A stretch of 64,000 bases of DNA from Coprococcus aceti (GCF_025567285.1 NZ_JAOQJT010000001.1:310001-374000), one strand, 5' to 3'; positions 1 to 10,065 are shown, counted from the stretch's first letter. The notes: generated by a model not told the origin, from the sequence alone. A program made the numbers and translations.

Positions 1-1699
1 GGAAGCATATGTGGCGTCTACGGATACCTATATTGCAAAGGATTCGTCTATTAATGACGATATTGACCGGATGAGACATAGCGCCACAGCAGCACTCATA
101 GACAGAAAAGATGTCATAGTGGTTGCATCTGTATCGTGTATATATGGCATCGGTGATCCGGACGAGTACAGGAATCAGATGTTGTCGTTCAGAGTTGGCA
201 TGATAAAGGACAGAGATCAGGTCATCGATGAACTGACAGATATACAGTATGACAGGAATGACATGGATCTGCAGAGAGGCACATTCAGAGTGCGTGGGGA
301 TGTACTTGAGATAATTCCTGTGTCAACATTTGACGATGGAATAAGGATAGAATTCTTCGGGGATGAGATAGACAGGATCACAGAGTTTGATCCGCTCACC
401 GGAGAGGGAAAGAGAGATCTGACATATACATGCCTGTTTCCGGCATCTCACTATGTGGTTGGACAGGAGAAGATGGAGAAGGCGCTGAAGAGGATAGAGG
501 CGGAGCTCAAGGACAGAGTTGCTTACTTCAAGTCAAAGGATAAACTCATCGAGGCACAGCGTATCGAGGAGAGAACTAACTTTGATATGGAGATGATGAG
601 AGAGACTGGATTTTGCTCTGGTATAGAGAACTATTCCGGTCCGCTGGCTGGAAGATCAGCCGGAGAGACGCCGAGCACACTGCTGGATTTCTTTGATGAT
701 GACTTTCTTCTTATTATAGATGAGTCACATATGACGGTGCCTCAGGTCGGTGCGATGTATTCGGGAGACCGATCCCGTAAGATGAATCTGGTTGACTATG
801 GATTCAGGCTTCCATCTGCACTTGACAACAGGCCGCTCAACTTCTCGGAATTTGAGCAGAAGCTTGATCAGGTCATGTTTGTATCAGCCACACCGGGCAA
901 ATACGAGGAGGAGCACCAGATGCTTATGGCTGAACAGATCATCAGACCTACAGGACTTCTTGATCCGCCGGTTGAGGTCAGACCGGTGGAAGGTCAGATA
1001 GATGATCTGCTGAAAGAGGTTCGCAAGGAGACCGAGCAGGGACACAAGGTACTTGTGACAACACTTACCAAGCGTATGGCTGAAGATCTCACCAGCTATA
1101 TGAGGGACAATGATATAAAGGTAAAATATCTGCACTCGGATATAGACACCATGGAGAGAGTTGAGATAGTGAGAGATCTCCGCCTTGGAGTATTTGATGT
1201 GCTTGTTGGAATCAACCTTCTGAGAGAGGGTCTTGATATACCGGAGATCACACTGGTAGCCATACTTGACGCTGATAAGGAAGGTTTCCTGCGATCGGAG
1301 ACATCACTCATCCAGACCATAGGAAGAGCAGCCCGAAATGTGGATGGACATGTCATCATGTATGCGGATACTATCACGGGTTCTATGAAGTATGCCCTCG
1401 ATGAGACGAGCAGACGTCGTGAGATACAGCAGAAGTATAATGAGGAACATGGAATAACCCCTAAGACTATAGAGAAGAGCATAAGGGATCTCATAACCAT
1501 AGAGGTGAAGAAGGAGGAACTTCCAGAGGAGGATAAGGACGCTGAGTCCATGACGAAGAAGGAGCTTCAGAAGGTTATCGCCAAGCTGACCAAGAAGATG
1601 AATATGGCGGCAGCAGACCTCAACTTTGAGGTGGCGGCAGAGATCAGGGATCAGCTCAAGGTGTATAAGGCGGCACTGAGAGATTATGATAAGGACTGA
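1..1699 (+). CDS. uvrB: UvrABC excinuclease subunit B, 5'-truncated by window edge
   Basis: UvrB is the DNA-damage verification helicase of bacterial nucleotide excision repair; it is loaded by UvrA and then recruits UvrC. The reading frame is already open at base 2 (Glu-Ala-Tyr before the Val at base 11), so the GTG at 11 is an internal valine codon and about 100 N-terminal residues, including Walker A, lie upstream. Visible features are the YIAKDSS segment, the helicase motif TIGRAARN and a C-terminal UVR motif near the end (AAADLNFEVAAEIRDQL), which contacts UvrC. The stop lies 34 bases before uvrA, so the two are probably co-transcribed. Identification is secure; only the start is missing. 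Confidence 0.97.
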   Translation, partial: EAYVASTDTYIAKDSSINDDIDRMRHSATAALIDRKDVIVVASVSCIYGIGDPDEYRNQMLSFRVGMIKDRDQVIDELTDIQYDRNDMDLQRGTFRVRGDVLEIIPVSTFDDGIRIEFFGDEIDRITEFDPLTGEGKRDLTYTCLFPASHYVVGQEKMEKALKRIEAELKDRVAYFKSKDKLIEAQRIEERTNFDMEMMRETGFCSGIENYSGPLAGRSAGETPSTLLDFFDDDFLLIIDESHMTVPQVGAMYSGDRSRKMNLVDYGFRLPSALDNRPLNFSEFEQKLDQVMFVSATPGKYEEEHQMLMAEQIIRPTGLLDPPVEVRPVEGQIDDLLKEVRKETEQGHKVLVTTLTKRMAEDLTSYMRDNDIKVKYLHSDIDTMERVEIVRDLRLGVFDVLVGINLLREGLDIPEITLVAILDADKEGFLRSETSLIQTIGRAARNVDGHVIMYADTITGSMKYALDETSRRREIQQKYNEEHGITPKTIEKSIRDLITIEVKKEELPEEDKDAESMTKKELQKVIAKLTKKMNMAAADLNFEVAAEIRDQLKVYKAALRDYDKD

Positions 1700-1733
1700 A
1701 ATATAAATAATAAAGAGAAAAGGTTAGATCAAG

Positions 1734-4688
1734 ATGGAAGACAATAAGAATTATGAACGTGGTGAGCATCTGGAGAATATAACGGATGCGAGCATGAAAG
1801 ATGATGATTATTTCAACGCCAGCAGGAATATTGACAGGAAGTATATTACTATTGAGGGCGCACGTGAAAATAATCTGAAGAATATCAATGTCAAGATTCC
1901 AAGGGACAAATTTGTTGTCGTGACAGGACTTTCGGGATCAGGTAAGTCTTCACTGGCATTTGACACGATATATGCGGAGGGACAGAGACGATACATGGAG
2001 TCGCTGTCCTCCTATGCGAGACAGTTCCTTGGACAGGCTGAGAAGCCGGACGTGGATAAGATAGAGGGACTTTCCCCTGCAATCTCCATAGATCAGAAGT
2101 CAACAAACAGAAATCCTCGATCCACAGTTGGCACTGTCACTGAGATATACGACTATTTCAGACTTCTCTATGCCAGAGTGGGAATACCACACTGCCCGAA
2201 CTGTGGTAAGGTCATAAGCAGACAGACGGTTGACCAGATGGTGGATGAGATCATGAAGCTACCTGAGAGGACAAAGTTCATGGTGCTTGCGCCTGTGGTC
2301 AGAGGCCGAAAGGGAGAGCATGTAAAGCTGCTGGAGAAGGCAAAGAAGAGCGGATTTGTCAGAGTGGTTGTCGATGGCAGCATGTATGAGCTGTCGGAGG
2401 AGATAAAGCTCGATAAGAACAAGAAGCACAGTATAGATATAGTTGTCGATCGTCTGGTTGTAAGACAGGATGTGGAGAGGCGACTCACAGATTCCATAGA
2501 GACCGCACTTCAGCTTGCAGAGGGGCTTATGAAGATTGAGGTGATCGGGGAGAGGGATGAGAATGGTGTTCAGAAGGAGAATACCATTATCAATTTCTCA
2601 GACAGCTTTTCATGCCCGGATTGCGGAATCAGCATAGATGAGATAGAGCCGAGAAGCTTTTCGTTCAACAATCCATTTGGCGCATGCCCGACATGTGCAG
2701 GTCTTGGCTTCAAGATGGAATTTGATCCGGATCTTATGATACCCGATCAGAGTTTGTCGATAAATGATGGAGCAATTGTGGTTCTGGGATGGCAGTCGTG
2801 CAATGATGGCAAGAGCTATTCCAATGCCATACTCAGGGCACTCAGTGCGGAGTATGGATTCTCTCTTGATACGCCATTTCAGGATTATCCACAGGATATC
2901 AAGGATCTCTTATTATATGGAAAGAACTCACGACCGGTTAAGGTGCATTATAAAGGACAGCGCGGGGAGGGAGTGTATGATATAACATTTGAGGGACTCA
3001 TAAAGAGTGTTGCCAGAAGATACAGGGAGACATCTGCGGAGTCCACAAAGGCTGAGTATGAGACATTCATGACGATAACTCCTTGTGAGGTCTGTGGTGG
3101 CAAGAGACTTAAGCCTACAGCCCTTGCGGTGACGGTTGGAGATAAGAATATTGCTGAACTTACAGAACTACCTATCACAGAACTTGCAAAGTTCATGAAA
3201 GATCTGGAGCTCACTGACAGACAGAAGATGATAGGTGCGGCCATACTCAAGGAGATAAGGTCGAGACTGCATTTTCTTATTGATGTGGGACTTGACTATC
3301 TGTGTCTGAGTAGAGGTACAAGCACGCTCTCAGGTGGAGAGGCACAGAGAATAAGACTTGCCACGCAGATAGGTTCAGGTCTGGTCGGAGTTGCATATAT
3401 TCTGGATGAGCCAAGTATCGGACTTCATCAGAGAGACAATGACAAGTTGATCGCAGCGCTCAAGAATCTGAGAGACCTTGGAAATACACTGATAGTTGTA
3501 GAGCACGACGAGGATACCATGAGGGCGGCGGATCACATCATAGATATAGGACCGGGAGCCGGTGCAAATGGTGGATATGTGGTAGCTGAGGGTACGGCTG
3601 AAGACATTATGAAATGTGAGAATTCTATCACCGGTGACTACTTAAGTGGCAGGAAGAAGATAGAGGTTCCGGATGTGAGGAGAAAGCCAACCGGATGGCT
3701 CACTGTCAAGAATGCTTATGAGAACAATCTCAAGCATATAGATGTGGACATACCACTTGGAATCATGACATGTGTGACGGGTGTGTCTGGTTCAGGAAAG
3801 AGTTCTCTGGTAAATGAGATCTTGTACAAGAAGCTGGCGAGAAGACTCAACAAGAGCAGGATTAAAGCAGGAAAGCACGACCATATCATTGGCTATGATG
3901 CTTTGGATAAGATTATCAATATAGACCAGTCACCTATAGGTAGAACGCCGAGATCCAATCCGGCTACTTATACAGGTACATTTGATCTGATAAGGGATTT
4001 GTTTGCTGGAACCAAGGATGCCAAGGCAAGAGGTTACGGCAAGGGAAGATTCAGCTTCAATGTATCCGGAGGACGATGCGAGGCATGTCGTGGAGACGGA
4101 ATAATCAAGATAGAGATGCATTTCCTGCCAGATATATATGTGCCATGTGAGGTGTGTGGAGGAAAGAGATACAACAGAGAGACTTTGGAGGTCAAGTACA
4201 AGGGCAAGAGTATCAATGAAGTTCTCGATATGACAGTTGATGAGGCGTGCGAGTTCTTTGCAAATGTTCCAAGGATACTGAGGAAGATAGATACTCTCCG
4301 CGATGTGGGACTCGGATATATCAAGCTGGGTCAGCCATCCACTACTCTGTCGGGCGGAGAGGCGCAGAGAATCAAGCTTGCAACAGAGCTTTCGAGACGA
4401 GGAACAGGAAAGACGATATATGTGCTTGATGAGCCAACCACGGGACTTCATTTTGCTGATGTGCACAGACTTGTGGATATACTCAGAAGGCTCAGCGAGG
4501 GCGGCAACACAGTTGTGGTTATCGAACATAATCTTGACGTTATCAAGACCGCAGATTATATTATTGACATGGGACCTGAAGGAGGTGCTGGCGGTGGAAC
4601 GGTCATTGCCAGAGGAACTCCTGAGGAAGTTGCGAAGATACCTCAGTCCTATACAGGACAGTATCTGAAGAGGTATCTCGATATGTAA
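1734..4688 (+). CDS. uvrA: UvrABC excinuclease subunit A
   Basis: UvrA is the dimeric ABC-type ATPase that finds bulky DNA lesions and loads UvrB. The 984-residue protein has two Walker A motifs (GLSGSGKS near residue 70 and GVSGSGKS in the second half), zinc-finger cysteine pairs (CPNCGK, CPDCG, CEVCGG) and two ABC signatures (TLSGGEAQRI). It is about 40 residues longer than a typical UvrA because of an acidic, poorly conserved N-terminal extension. The chosen ATG has only a weak upstream AAAAGG, and an in-frame ATG at residue 21 is an alternative start. It follows uvrB directly, the usual uvrBA order. Confidence 0.97.
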   Translation: MEDNKNYERGEHLENITDASMKDDDYFNASRNIDRKYITIEGARENNLKNINVKIPRDKFVVVTGLSGSGKSSLAFDTIYAEGQRRYMESLSSYARQFLGQAEKPDVDKIEGLSPAISIDQKSTNRNPRSTVGTVTEIYDYFRLLYARVGIPHCPNCGKVISRQTVDQMVDEIMKLPERTKFMVLAPVVRGRKGEHVKLLEKAKKSGFVRVVVDGSMYELSEEIKLDKNKKHSIDIVVDRLVVRQDVERRLTDSIETALQLAEGLMKIEVIGERDENGVQKENTIINFSDSFSCPDCGISIDEIEPRSFSFNNPFGACPTCAGLGFKMEFDPDLMIPDQSLSINDGAIVVLGWQSCNDGKSYSNAILRALSAEYGFSLDTPFQDYPQDIKDLLLYGKNSRPVKVHYKGQRGEGVYDITFEGLIKSVARRYRETSAESTKAEYETFMTITPCEVCGGKRLKPTALAVTVGDKNIAELTELPITELAKFMKDLELTDRQKMIGAAILKEIRSRLHFLIDVGLDYLCLSRGTSTLSGGEAQRIRLATQIGSGLVGVAYILDEPSIGLHQRDNDKLIAALKNLRDLGNTLIVVEHDEDTMRAADHIIDIGPGAGANGGYVVAEGTAEDIMKCENSITGDYLSGRKKIEVPDVRRKPTGWLTVKNAYENNLKHIDVDIPLGIMTCVTGVSGSGKSSLVNEILYKKLARRLNKSRIKAGKHDHIIGYDALDKIINIDQSPIGRTPRSNPATYTGTFDLIRDLFAGTKDAKARGYGKGRFSFNVSGGRCEACRGDGIIKIEMHFLPDIYVPCEVCGGKRYNRETLEVKYKGKSINEVLDMTVDEACEFFANVPRILRKIDTLRDVGLGYIKLGQPSTTLSGGEAQRIKLATELSRRGTGKTIYVLDEPTTGLHFADVHRLVDILRRLSEGGNTVVVIEHNLDVIKTADYIIDMGPEGGAGGGTVIARGTPEEVAKIPQSYTGQYLKRYLDM

Positions 4689-4719
4689 GGGATGTGTAGA
4701 ATAATTACATCGGAGGTAG

Positions 4720-5655
4720 ATGACGAACATGGATGAACAGAATAGAGTAGAAGATATTGACAGAGTTGATGGCGGGTCGACTTCTGAGCAGAATCTGGAG
4801 CAGGAAAAGGCTATGATGGCTGAGAATAGTCAGGCACAGAATGGTCAGGGTGTGCAGTCAGTTCAAGCACCATATAGTCAGGTAGCACAGCCAGCTCAGT
4901 CACTGTATCAGCATATGCCACAGTATGGCCAGCCGGTGCAGCAGCCATACCAGCCACAGTCGCAGTACGGTCAGCCAGCCCAGCAGCCATATCAGCCACA
5001 GTCACAGTATAGCCAGGGAGCACAGCCAATGCAGACACCATACCAGCAGATGCCGCAGTATGGCCAGCCAACCCAGCAGCCATACCAGCCACAGTCGCAG
5101 TATGGCCAGCCAACCCAGCAGCCATACCAGCCACAGTCGCAGTACGGCCAGCCGGTACAGCCAACGCCATACAACAACCCTATGGGTTATATGGGATATG
5201 AGAACAGGCAGAACATACCTGATGATGTGAAGAAGGGATCCACACATGTACCTAATATGTTAAACCTGATCGGCATTATCATGGCTGTTGTATCAGTATT
5301 TATTCCTTATGCTTATATGGGGACAGATGCCAGAAGCATAGTTGGAGTGTTTGGGATAAATGTACTGTCAATGCTTGTTGTGGCGGTAGTTATCATAGCA
5401 GACGTGATCTGTGCATTTATCAACAAGGCAGGCTGTTATATAGCAGACCTTGTTATATCTATAGTTGTTGGCGGAATATTGATATTTGAATTTGTTCTGT
5501 CATTGATAGATCTTGGAAAGCTAGATGCAGCGGCAAATGCAAGACTCGGAGTCGGTGCATGGATCAGCGTGGCAGCGGCACTTTTCATGCTGATATCAGT
5601 TCCTATATGGTGGACAATCAGCAGAAAAAAGGATAAGGCAGAGAAGCAAGATTAG
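4720..5655 (+). CDS. Membrane protein with Pro/Gln/Tyr-rich repeat N-terminus
   Basis: Function unknown. The 311-residue product has an acidic N-terminus, then a low-complexity tract (about residues 50-150) with repeats of the form QYGQPxQQPYQPQS, then about four hydrophobic segments and a charged KKDKAEKQD tail. Such proteins are common in Firmicutes, with the disordered tail predicted in the cytosol. The start is ambiguous. GGAGG at 4712-4716 is only 3 bases from the first ATG (4720) and 12 from the second (4729), so the protein may begin MDEQNRV. It lies 31 bases after uvrA and ends before a hairpin terminator. It resembles the protein at 60519 in having a Tyr/Gln repeat tail next to membrane helices. 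Confidence 0.85.
   Translation: MTNMDEQNRVEDIDRVDGGSTSEQNLEQEKAMMAENSQAQNGQGVQSVQAPYSQVAQPAQSLYQHMPQYGQPVQQPYQPQSQYGQPAQQPYQPQSQYSQGAQPMQTPYQQMPQYGQPTQQPYQPQSQYGQPTQQPYQPQSQYGQPVQPTPYNNPMGYMGYENRQNIPDDVKKGSTHVPNMLNLIGIIMAVVSVFIPYAYMGTDARSIVGVFGINVLSMLVVAVVIIADVICAFINKAGCYIADLVISIVVGGILIFEFVLSLIDLGKLDAAANARLGVGAWISVAAALFMLISVPIWWTISRKKDKAEKQD
4870..5170 (+). repeat. Tandem coding repeat (Pro/Gln/Tyr-rich)
   Basis: About six degenerate copies of a 42-base unit (cagccataccagccacagtc and flanks) lie in frame inside the membrane-protein gene. Several consecutive copies are nearly identical, which suggests recent expansion and possible length variation between strains. Confidence 0.85.
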
Positions 5656-5718
5656 AATTTAGAAATTTATATTAGTGAAGATAAAAAATAATATAAAAGA
5701 AAAATAAGTAAGAATAAG

Positions 5719-5754
5719 AACCCCATCATGGCTTGTGCAAGCTGTGATGGGGTT
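5719..5754. terminator. Convergent hairpin terminator
   Basis: AACCCCATCA (5719-5728) pairs perfectly with TGATGGGGTT (5745-5754). It lies between the 3' ends of the plus-strand membrane-protein gene and the minus-strand aldolase gene, so it probably serves both. T-runs on either side are short. Confidence 0.7.
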
Positions 5755-5843
5755 CCTTTAAGTTTACGTGAGCGATACTTGTCCGAAAGCTGTCGAACAG
5801 TTTATCGTTACATTTGTTAATTGTTCTGTTAAAGATCTGTTAA

Positions 5844-6713
5844 TTAGTCGTTAGCCTTACCAACTGATCCGAAGAGTTCCATCTTCTCCTTAACAGTAGC
5901 CTTGATAGCCTCGAAACCAGGAGCGAGAAGCTTTCTAGGATCAAATCCCTTGCCCTCAAGATCCTTACCAGCCTCGATGTACTTTCTTGTAGCATCTGCG
6001 AATGATAACTGGCACTCTGTGTTAACGTTGATCTTTGAAACGCCAAGTGAAATAGCCTTCTTGATCATGTCAGCTGGGATACCTGTACCACCGTGAAGAA
6101 CTAATGGCATAACGCCTGTCTTCTGCTGGATAGCATCAAGTGTCTCAAAGCTAAGTCCCTTCCAGTTAGCTGGGTACTTACCATGGATGTTACCGATACC
6201 AGCTGCAAGCATATCTACACCAAGATCAGCGATAGTCTTGCACTCCGCTGGATCAGCGCACTCGCCCATACCAATAACTCCGTCTTCCTCACCACCGATA
6301 GAACCAACCTCACACTCGATTGAGAGGCCAAGCTGATGAGCTACGTTAACGAGCTCTGTTGACTTAGCAAGGTTCTCCTCGAATGGATAGTGTGAACCAT
6401 CGAACATGATTGAAGTAAATCCAGCCTTAACACACTTGTAGCATCCTTCGTATGTTCCGTGATCAAGGTGAAGAGCTACAGGAACTGTGATTCCAAGTGA
6501 CTCATCCATAGCCTTAACCATTGCTGCAACTGTCTCAAATCCTGTCATATACTTTCCAGCGCCCTCTGAAACACCAAGGATAACAGGTGACTGAAGCTCC
6601 TGAGCTGTGAGGAGAACAGCCTTTGTCCACTCAAGGTTGTTGATGTTGAACTGACCTACTGCGTAGTGACCAGCCTTAGCTTTCTTTAACATTTCTGTTG
6701 CTGAAACTAACAT
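5844..6713 (-). CDS. fba: Class II fructose-1,6-bisphosphate aldolase
   Basis: This is the zinc-dependent aldolase of glycolysis and gluconeogenesis, cleaving fructose-1,6-bisphosphate to dihydroxyacetone phosphate and glyceraldehyde-3-phosphate in the cytoplasm. Recognisable motifs are HLDHGT (metal and catalytic region), DGSHYPFEEN, EVGSIGGEEDG, GNIHGKYP and LHGGTG. A longer open frame runs 15 codons further upstream, but the ATG at 6713 is chosen because GGAGGA lies 8 bases before it (6722-6727) and the product then starts MLVSATEML, as in homologues. At 289 residues it has the normal length. It is a monocistronic unit facing the uvrBA transcript. Confidence 0.96.
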   Translation of the reverse strand: MLVSATEMLKKAKAGHYAVGQFNINNLEWTKAVLLTAQELQSPVILGVSEGAGKYMTGFETVAAMVKAMDESLGITVPVALHLDHGTYEGCYKCVKAGFTSIMFDGSHYPFEENLAKSTELVNVAHQLGLSIECEVGSIGGEEDGVIGMGECADPAECKTIADLGVDMLAAGIGNIHGKYPANWKGLSFETLDAIQQKTGVMPLVLHGGTGIPADMIKKAISLGVSKINVNTECQLSFADATRKYIEAGKDLEGKGFDPRKLLAPGFEAIKATVKEKMELFGSVGKAND

Positions 6714-6766
6714 TTGTAAAATCCTCCGTAAAATTATATTTGGATACAATGTACCCACTTACGCTG

Positions 6767-6795
6767 ATTATACCCCATATAATAAGAAAATAAAA
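6767..6795 (-). promoter_or_regulatory. Candidate aldolase promoter
   Basis: On the minus strand a perfect -10 TATAAT (plus bases 6767-6772) lies 54 bases before the aldolase start. The -35 box is weak (TTTTAT at 6790-6795, 17-base spacer). Confidence 0.45.
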
Positions 6796-6888
6796 GAATT
6801 TTTAGCCAAAAGTTCAACATATAGTTAGTTTGAACTTATCGATAGAAATGAAAAAAATAAAACATTTATAAAGAATAGTCCGCCTTAA

Positions 6889-6917
6889 TTGCATTGAAAA
6901 AAATTAAATGCTATGAT
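6889..6917 (+). promoter_or_regulatory. Candidate promoter of fused ABC transporter gene
   Basis: TTGCAT (6889-6894), a 17-base spacer and TATGAT (6912-6917) give a plausible sigma-A promoter about 135 bases before the ABC transporter start. The operator-like palindrome begins at the next base. Confidence 0.5.
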
Positions 6918-6936
6918 TTGCCAGTAATACTGACAA
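6918..6936 (+). promoter_or_regulatory. 19-bp palindromic operator candidate
   Basis: TTGCCAGTA-A-TACTGACAA is an inverted repeat with 8 of 9 positions matching around a central A. It abuts the -10 box and would cover the transcription start, where a dimeric repressor would act. No regulator gene lies beside it, so the binding protein is unknown. Confidence 0.6.
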
Positions 6937-7051
6937 ATATATAAAAGAGTAATGCATATAGAACATAATACGTTATGTGTATGCACACAGACGTGGCGCA
7001 AAGCACCTTACTATGCTTTTGCACAATATAATCTTAAAAAGGGAGGACGTA

Positions 7052-9703
7052 ATGCTTCAGCTTAAGAATATCGTGAAGGATTATCACACTGGTGATGAAG
7101 TTGTTCAGGCACTTAAGGGTGTATCTGTGAACTTTAGGAGAAATGAGTTCGTGTCCATACTTGGCCAGTCGGGTTGTGGAAAGACAACGCTTCTGAACAT
7201 AGTGGGCGGACTGGATCAGTACACCAGTGGAGATCTGGTTATCAATGGCAAGTCGACAAAGGATTTCAAGTCAAGAGACTGGGATTCATATAGAAACAAT
7301 TCAGTCGGATTTGTATTCCAGAGCTACAATCTGATACCGCATCAGTCGGTACTGTCAAATGTAGAGCTTGCGCTCACTTTGTCAGGAGTATCAAAGGCAG
7401 AGAGAAGAAAGAGAGCGAAGGAGGTTCTGGAGAAGGTCGGTCTGGAAAATCAGATTCACAAGAAACCAAACCAGATGTCCGGTGGACAGATGCAGAGAGT
7501 TGCCATCGCCAGAGCACTCATAAACGATCCGGATATTCTGTTGGCGGATGAGCCAACGGGTGCACTTGACACAGAGACAAGTGTTCAGATCATGGAACTG
7601 CTCAAGGAGATAGCCAAGGACAAGCTGGTTATTATGGTCACGCACAACCCGGAGTTGGCACAGCAGTATTCAACAAGAATCGTAAAGCTCCTCGATGGAA
7701 ATATAATAGATGACTCCAATCCATTCTCAGATGAGGATGAAGCAAAGGAGGATGACGGAAGTTATGAACCTAGAAAGACATCCATGAGTATGTTCACAGC
7801 GTTCTCGCTGAGTCTGAACAACCTCATGACCAAGAAAGGAAGGACATTCTTAACAGCATTTGCCGGAAGTATAGGAATCATAGGAATAGCGCTTATCTTG
7901 TCGCTTTCATCCGGATTTCAGAAGTATATCAACGATGTGCAGGAGGAGACGCTTGCCACGTATCCGGTGCAGATAACGAAGAAAGCGATGGATTACGATG
8001 AGTTGCTTTCAAAGATGGTAGGTAACAACGAGGAGGATTCAGATCACAATCACGCTGGCGAGGACAAGGTATATTCGGGAGATATCATGGGAGACATGCT
8101 CGTGTCCATGGTGTCAGATGTGAAGGAGAACGACCTTGAGTCATTTAAGAATTATATAGAAGACGATGCAAACGGCTTCACTAAGTATACAAGTGATATA
8201 ACATACACATATGATACACCATTATATGTGTTTAACGGGAACAGTGCAAATGGCGGTGTTGCCCAGGTAAATCCAAGCACCACAATGACAGATATGGGAT
8301 TTGGAGGTATGGCGGAGGCACAGGAGTCAACGGCAGATTTCATGTCGGCATTTAGCTACGGTTCATCGTCAATGGACATGTGGACACAGATGCTTGACAA
8401 CGACACTCTGCTCAAGCAGCAGTACGATGTGCTGGCAGGACACTGGCCTGAGAATAAGAACGAGGTTGTGCTTGTCGTCGACAAGAACAATGAGATAAGT
8501 GATTTTACACTGTATACTCTTGGACTTAGGGATTCAAAGGAACTGAGCGATATGGTTTCAACCATACTTGCTGGCGGAGAGGCACCGGAGCTTGAGCAGA
8601 TGGTGTTTACATACGATGACCTTCTTAATCTCAAGTTTAAGGTTGTGCTTCCGGGCGATCTGTACAAGAAGAATGATGATGGAACATACACAGATATGAG
8701 TTCTGATGCTGATTTTCTGAAGTCTGCCGTGGCCAGGGGCCTTGAAGTAAAGGTGTCGGCAGTAATCAGGGCTTCGGATAAAGCGTATGCAACTACCATG
8801 CAGCCGGGATATATAGGTTACACATCGGAGCTTGCCAATTACATAGTTTCAGAGAACGAGAAGACAGATGTGCTTAAGGCTCAGATGGATAATCCTGATA
8901 CTGACATATTTACAGGAATGCCATTTTCAGATGGCAAGGAACTGACAGCGGATGATGTGGATATGGATTCTGTTATGCAGCAGCTTATGGCTTCAGGTCA
9001 GGTTACTGAGGACATGCAGGCACAGATGGCGTCCATGACCAAGGATCAGCTCTTCGATATGCTCAAGGGTTACGGTTTCTTCCAGGAGTCAACATCTACT
9101 TATGAGGATAACATGTCAAAGCTTGGATATGCAGAGCTTGCAAAGCCGGCTTCCATCAACCTCTACTGTGCAGAATTTGCGGATAAGGACGAGATAACAA
9201 AGCTTATAGACAAGTACAACGAGGATTATCCTGACAAGGAGATCACATACACTGATTATATTGGAATCATGCTGTCATCGGTGACAAAGATCATCAATGC
9301 GATAACCTACGTGCTCATAGCATTTGTGGCTATATCATTGATAGTTTCATCAATCATGATCGGAATCATCACATATATCTCAGTTCTTGAGAGAACGAAG
9401 GAGATCGGTATTCTGCGAAGCATAGGAGCTTCAAAGAAGGATATCTCAAGAGTGTTCAATGCGGAGACATTTATCATAGGTCTCTTCTCAGGACTCATAG
9501 GAATCGGCGTGACGATGCTGATCAATATACCGATCAGTAAGGTGATAGAGAGTTATATCAACGTTGCTGGTGTATCGGCGCTTCCTTGGAGGGGTGGAGT
9601 GATGCTGGTAATCATCAGCGTTATACTGACATTGATCGGAGGACTTATCCCATCGAGACTTGCTGCCAAGAAGGATCCTGTTATAGCGCTCAGAAGTGAG
9701 TAA
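7052..9703 (+). CDS. ABC transporter, fused ATP-binding and FtsX-like permease
   Basis: Single-chain MacB-type half-transporter of 883 residues. The ATPase domain (about 1-230) has Walker A GQSGCGKT at 38-45, signature MSGGQMQR and Walker B LLADEPTGALD. It is followed by a transmembrane segment (FLTAFAGSIGIIGIALIL), a roughly 470-residue extracytoplasmic region and three C-terminal helices with the FtsX-type ERTKEIGILRSIGASKKDI loop. Such proteins usually export peptides or drugs, or act in envelope stress. The ATG at 7052 is chosen over an upstream in-frame start because GGGAGG (7041-7046) lies 5 bases before it. Substrate unknown. Transcription is probably controlled by the operator-like palindrome upstream. 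Confidence 0.9.
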   Translation: MLQLKNIVKDYHTGDEVVQALKGVSVNFRRNEFVSILGQSGCGKTTLLNIVGGLDQYTSGDLVINGKSTKDFKSRDWDSYRNNSVGFVFQSYNLIPHQSVLSNVELALTLSGVSKAERRKRAKEVLEKVGLENQIHKKPNQMSGGQMQRVAIARALINDPDILLADEPTGALDTETSVQIMELLKEIAKDKLVIMVTHNPELAQQYSTRIVKLLDGNIIDDSNPFSDEDEAKEDDGSYEPRKTSMSMFTAFSLSLNNLMTKKGRTFLTAFAGSIGIIGIALILSLSSGFQKYINDVQEETLATYPVQITKKAMDYDELLSKMVGNNEEDSDHNHAGEDKVYSGDIMGDMLVSMVSDVKENDLESFKNYIEDDANGFTKYTSDITYTYDTPLYVFNGNSANGGVAQVNPSTTMTDMGFGGMAEAQESTADFMSAFSYGSSSMDMWTQMLDNDTLLKQQYDVLAGHWPENKNEVVLVVDKNNEISDFTLYTLGLRDSKELSDMVSTILAGGEAPELEQMVFTYDDLLNLKFKVVLPGDLYKKNDDGTYTDMSSDADFLKSAVARGLEVKVSAVIRASDKAYATTMQPGYIGYTSELANYIVSENEKTDVLKAQMDNPDTDIFTGMPFSDGKELTADDVDMDSVMQQLMASGQVTEDMQAQMASMTKDQLFDMLKGYGFFQESTSTYEDNMSKLGYAELAKPASINLYCAEFADKDEITKLIDKYNEDYPDKEITYTDYIGIMLSSVTKIINAITYVLIAFVAISLIVSSIMIGIITYISVLERTKEIGILRSIGASKKDISRVFNAETFIIGLFSGLIGIGVTMLINIPISKVIESYINVAGVSALPWRGGVMLVIISVILTLIGGLIPSRLAAKKDPVIALRSE

Positions 9704-9721
9704 TTATAAATTATCTGAATA

Positions 9722-9763
9722 CAAAAAGAAAAGGCTGCCATCTCTGGCAGCCTCTTCTTTTTG
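9722..9763 (+). terminator. Rho-independent terminator after ABC transporter
   Basis: GGCTGCCA (9733-9740), loop TCTC, TGGCAGCC (9745-9752), then a T-rich run to 9763. The stem is extended by A-rich against T-rich flanks. Confidence 0.9.
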
Positions 9764-10065
9764 TATTAAAAGGGAGTGACTGCAACTACATTATGTGAGG
9801 GGAGGGTGTTGCAGTCGTTTATGAAAAAGGGGATGTAAACAACTCGCTTACGCTCTCGCTGTTTACATTTAATAATATACTGAGAAAATGTGTTCTAATT
9901 TTGGAGAAGTTGTGTAGAAAATGTGTTTTTCGGGTAAAAATATGAAGATGCTGTAAGAAATTTAAAGGATATAAAAACAGCATAAGGCAGACATGGCTAG
10001 AAATTAGAAAGGTAAGTAAAGGTATGAGACAAAATGTGTATTGTCCTGTTTATTTTTGCTGATTA
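9764..10065. other. Gene-free spacer with two perfect inverted repeats
   Basis: I see no gene. GACTGCAAC (9778-9786) is complementary to GTTGCAGTC (9808-9816), and ATGTAAACA (9833-9841) is complementary to TGTTTACAT (9860-9868). The second loop contains cgcttacgctctcgc. Neither has a T-run, so they are hairpins of unknown role. The remainder is AT-rich. Confidence 0.5.

Noticed and set aside
11..13. GTG as the start of uvrB
   Set aside because: The frame is open to the window edge and the residues before it continue the UvrB sequence, so this codon is internal.
4811..5247. Long frames on other strands across the PQ-repeat gene
   Set aside because: These are shadow frames created by the repetitive codons of the plus-strand gene.
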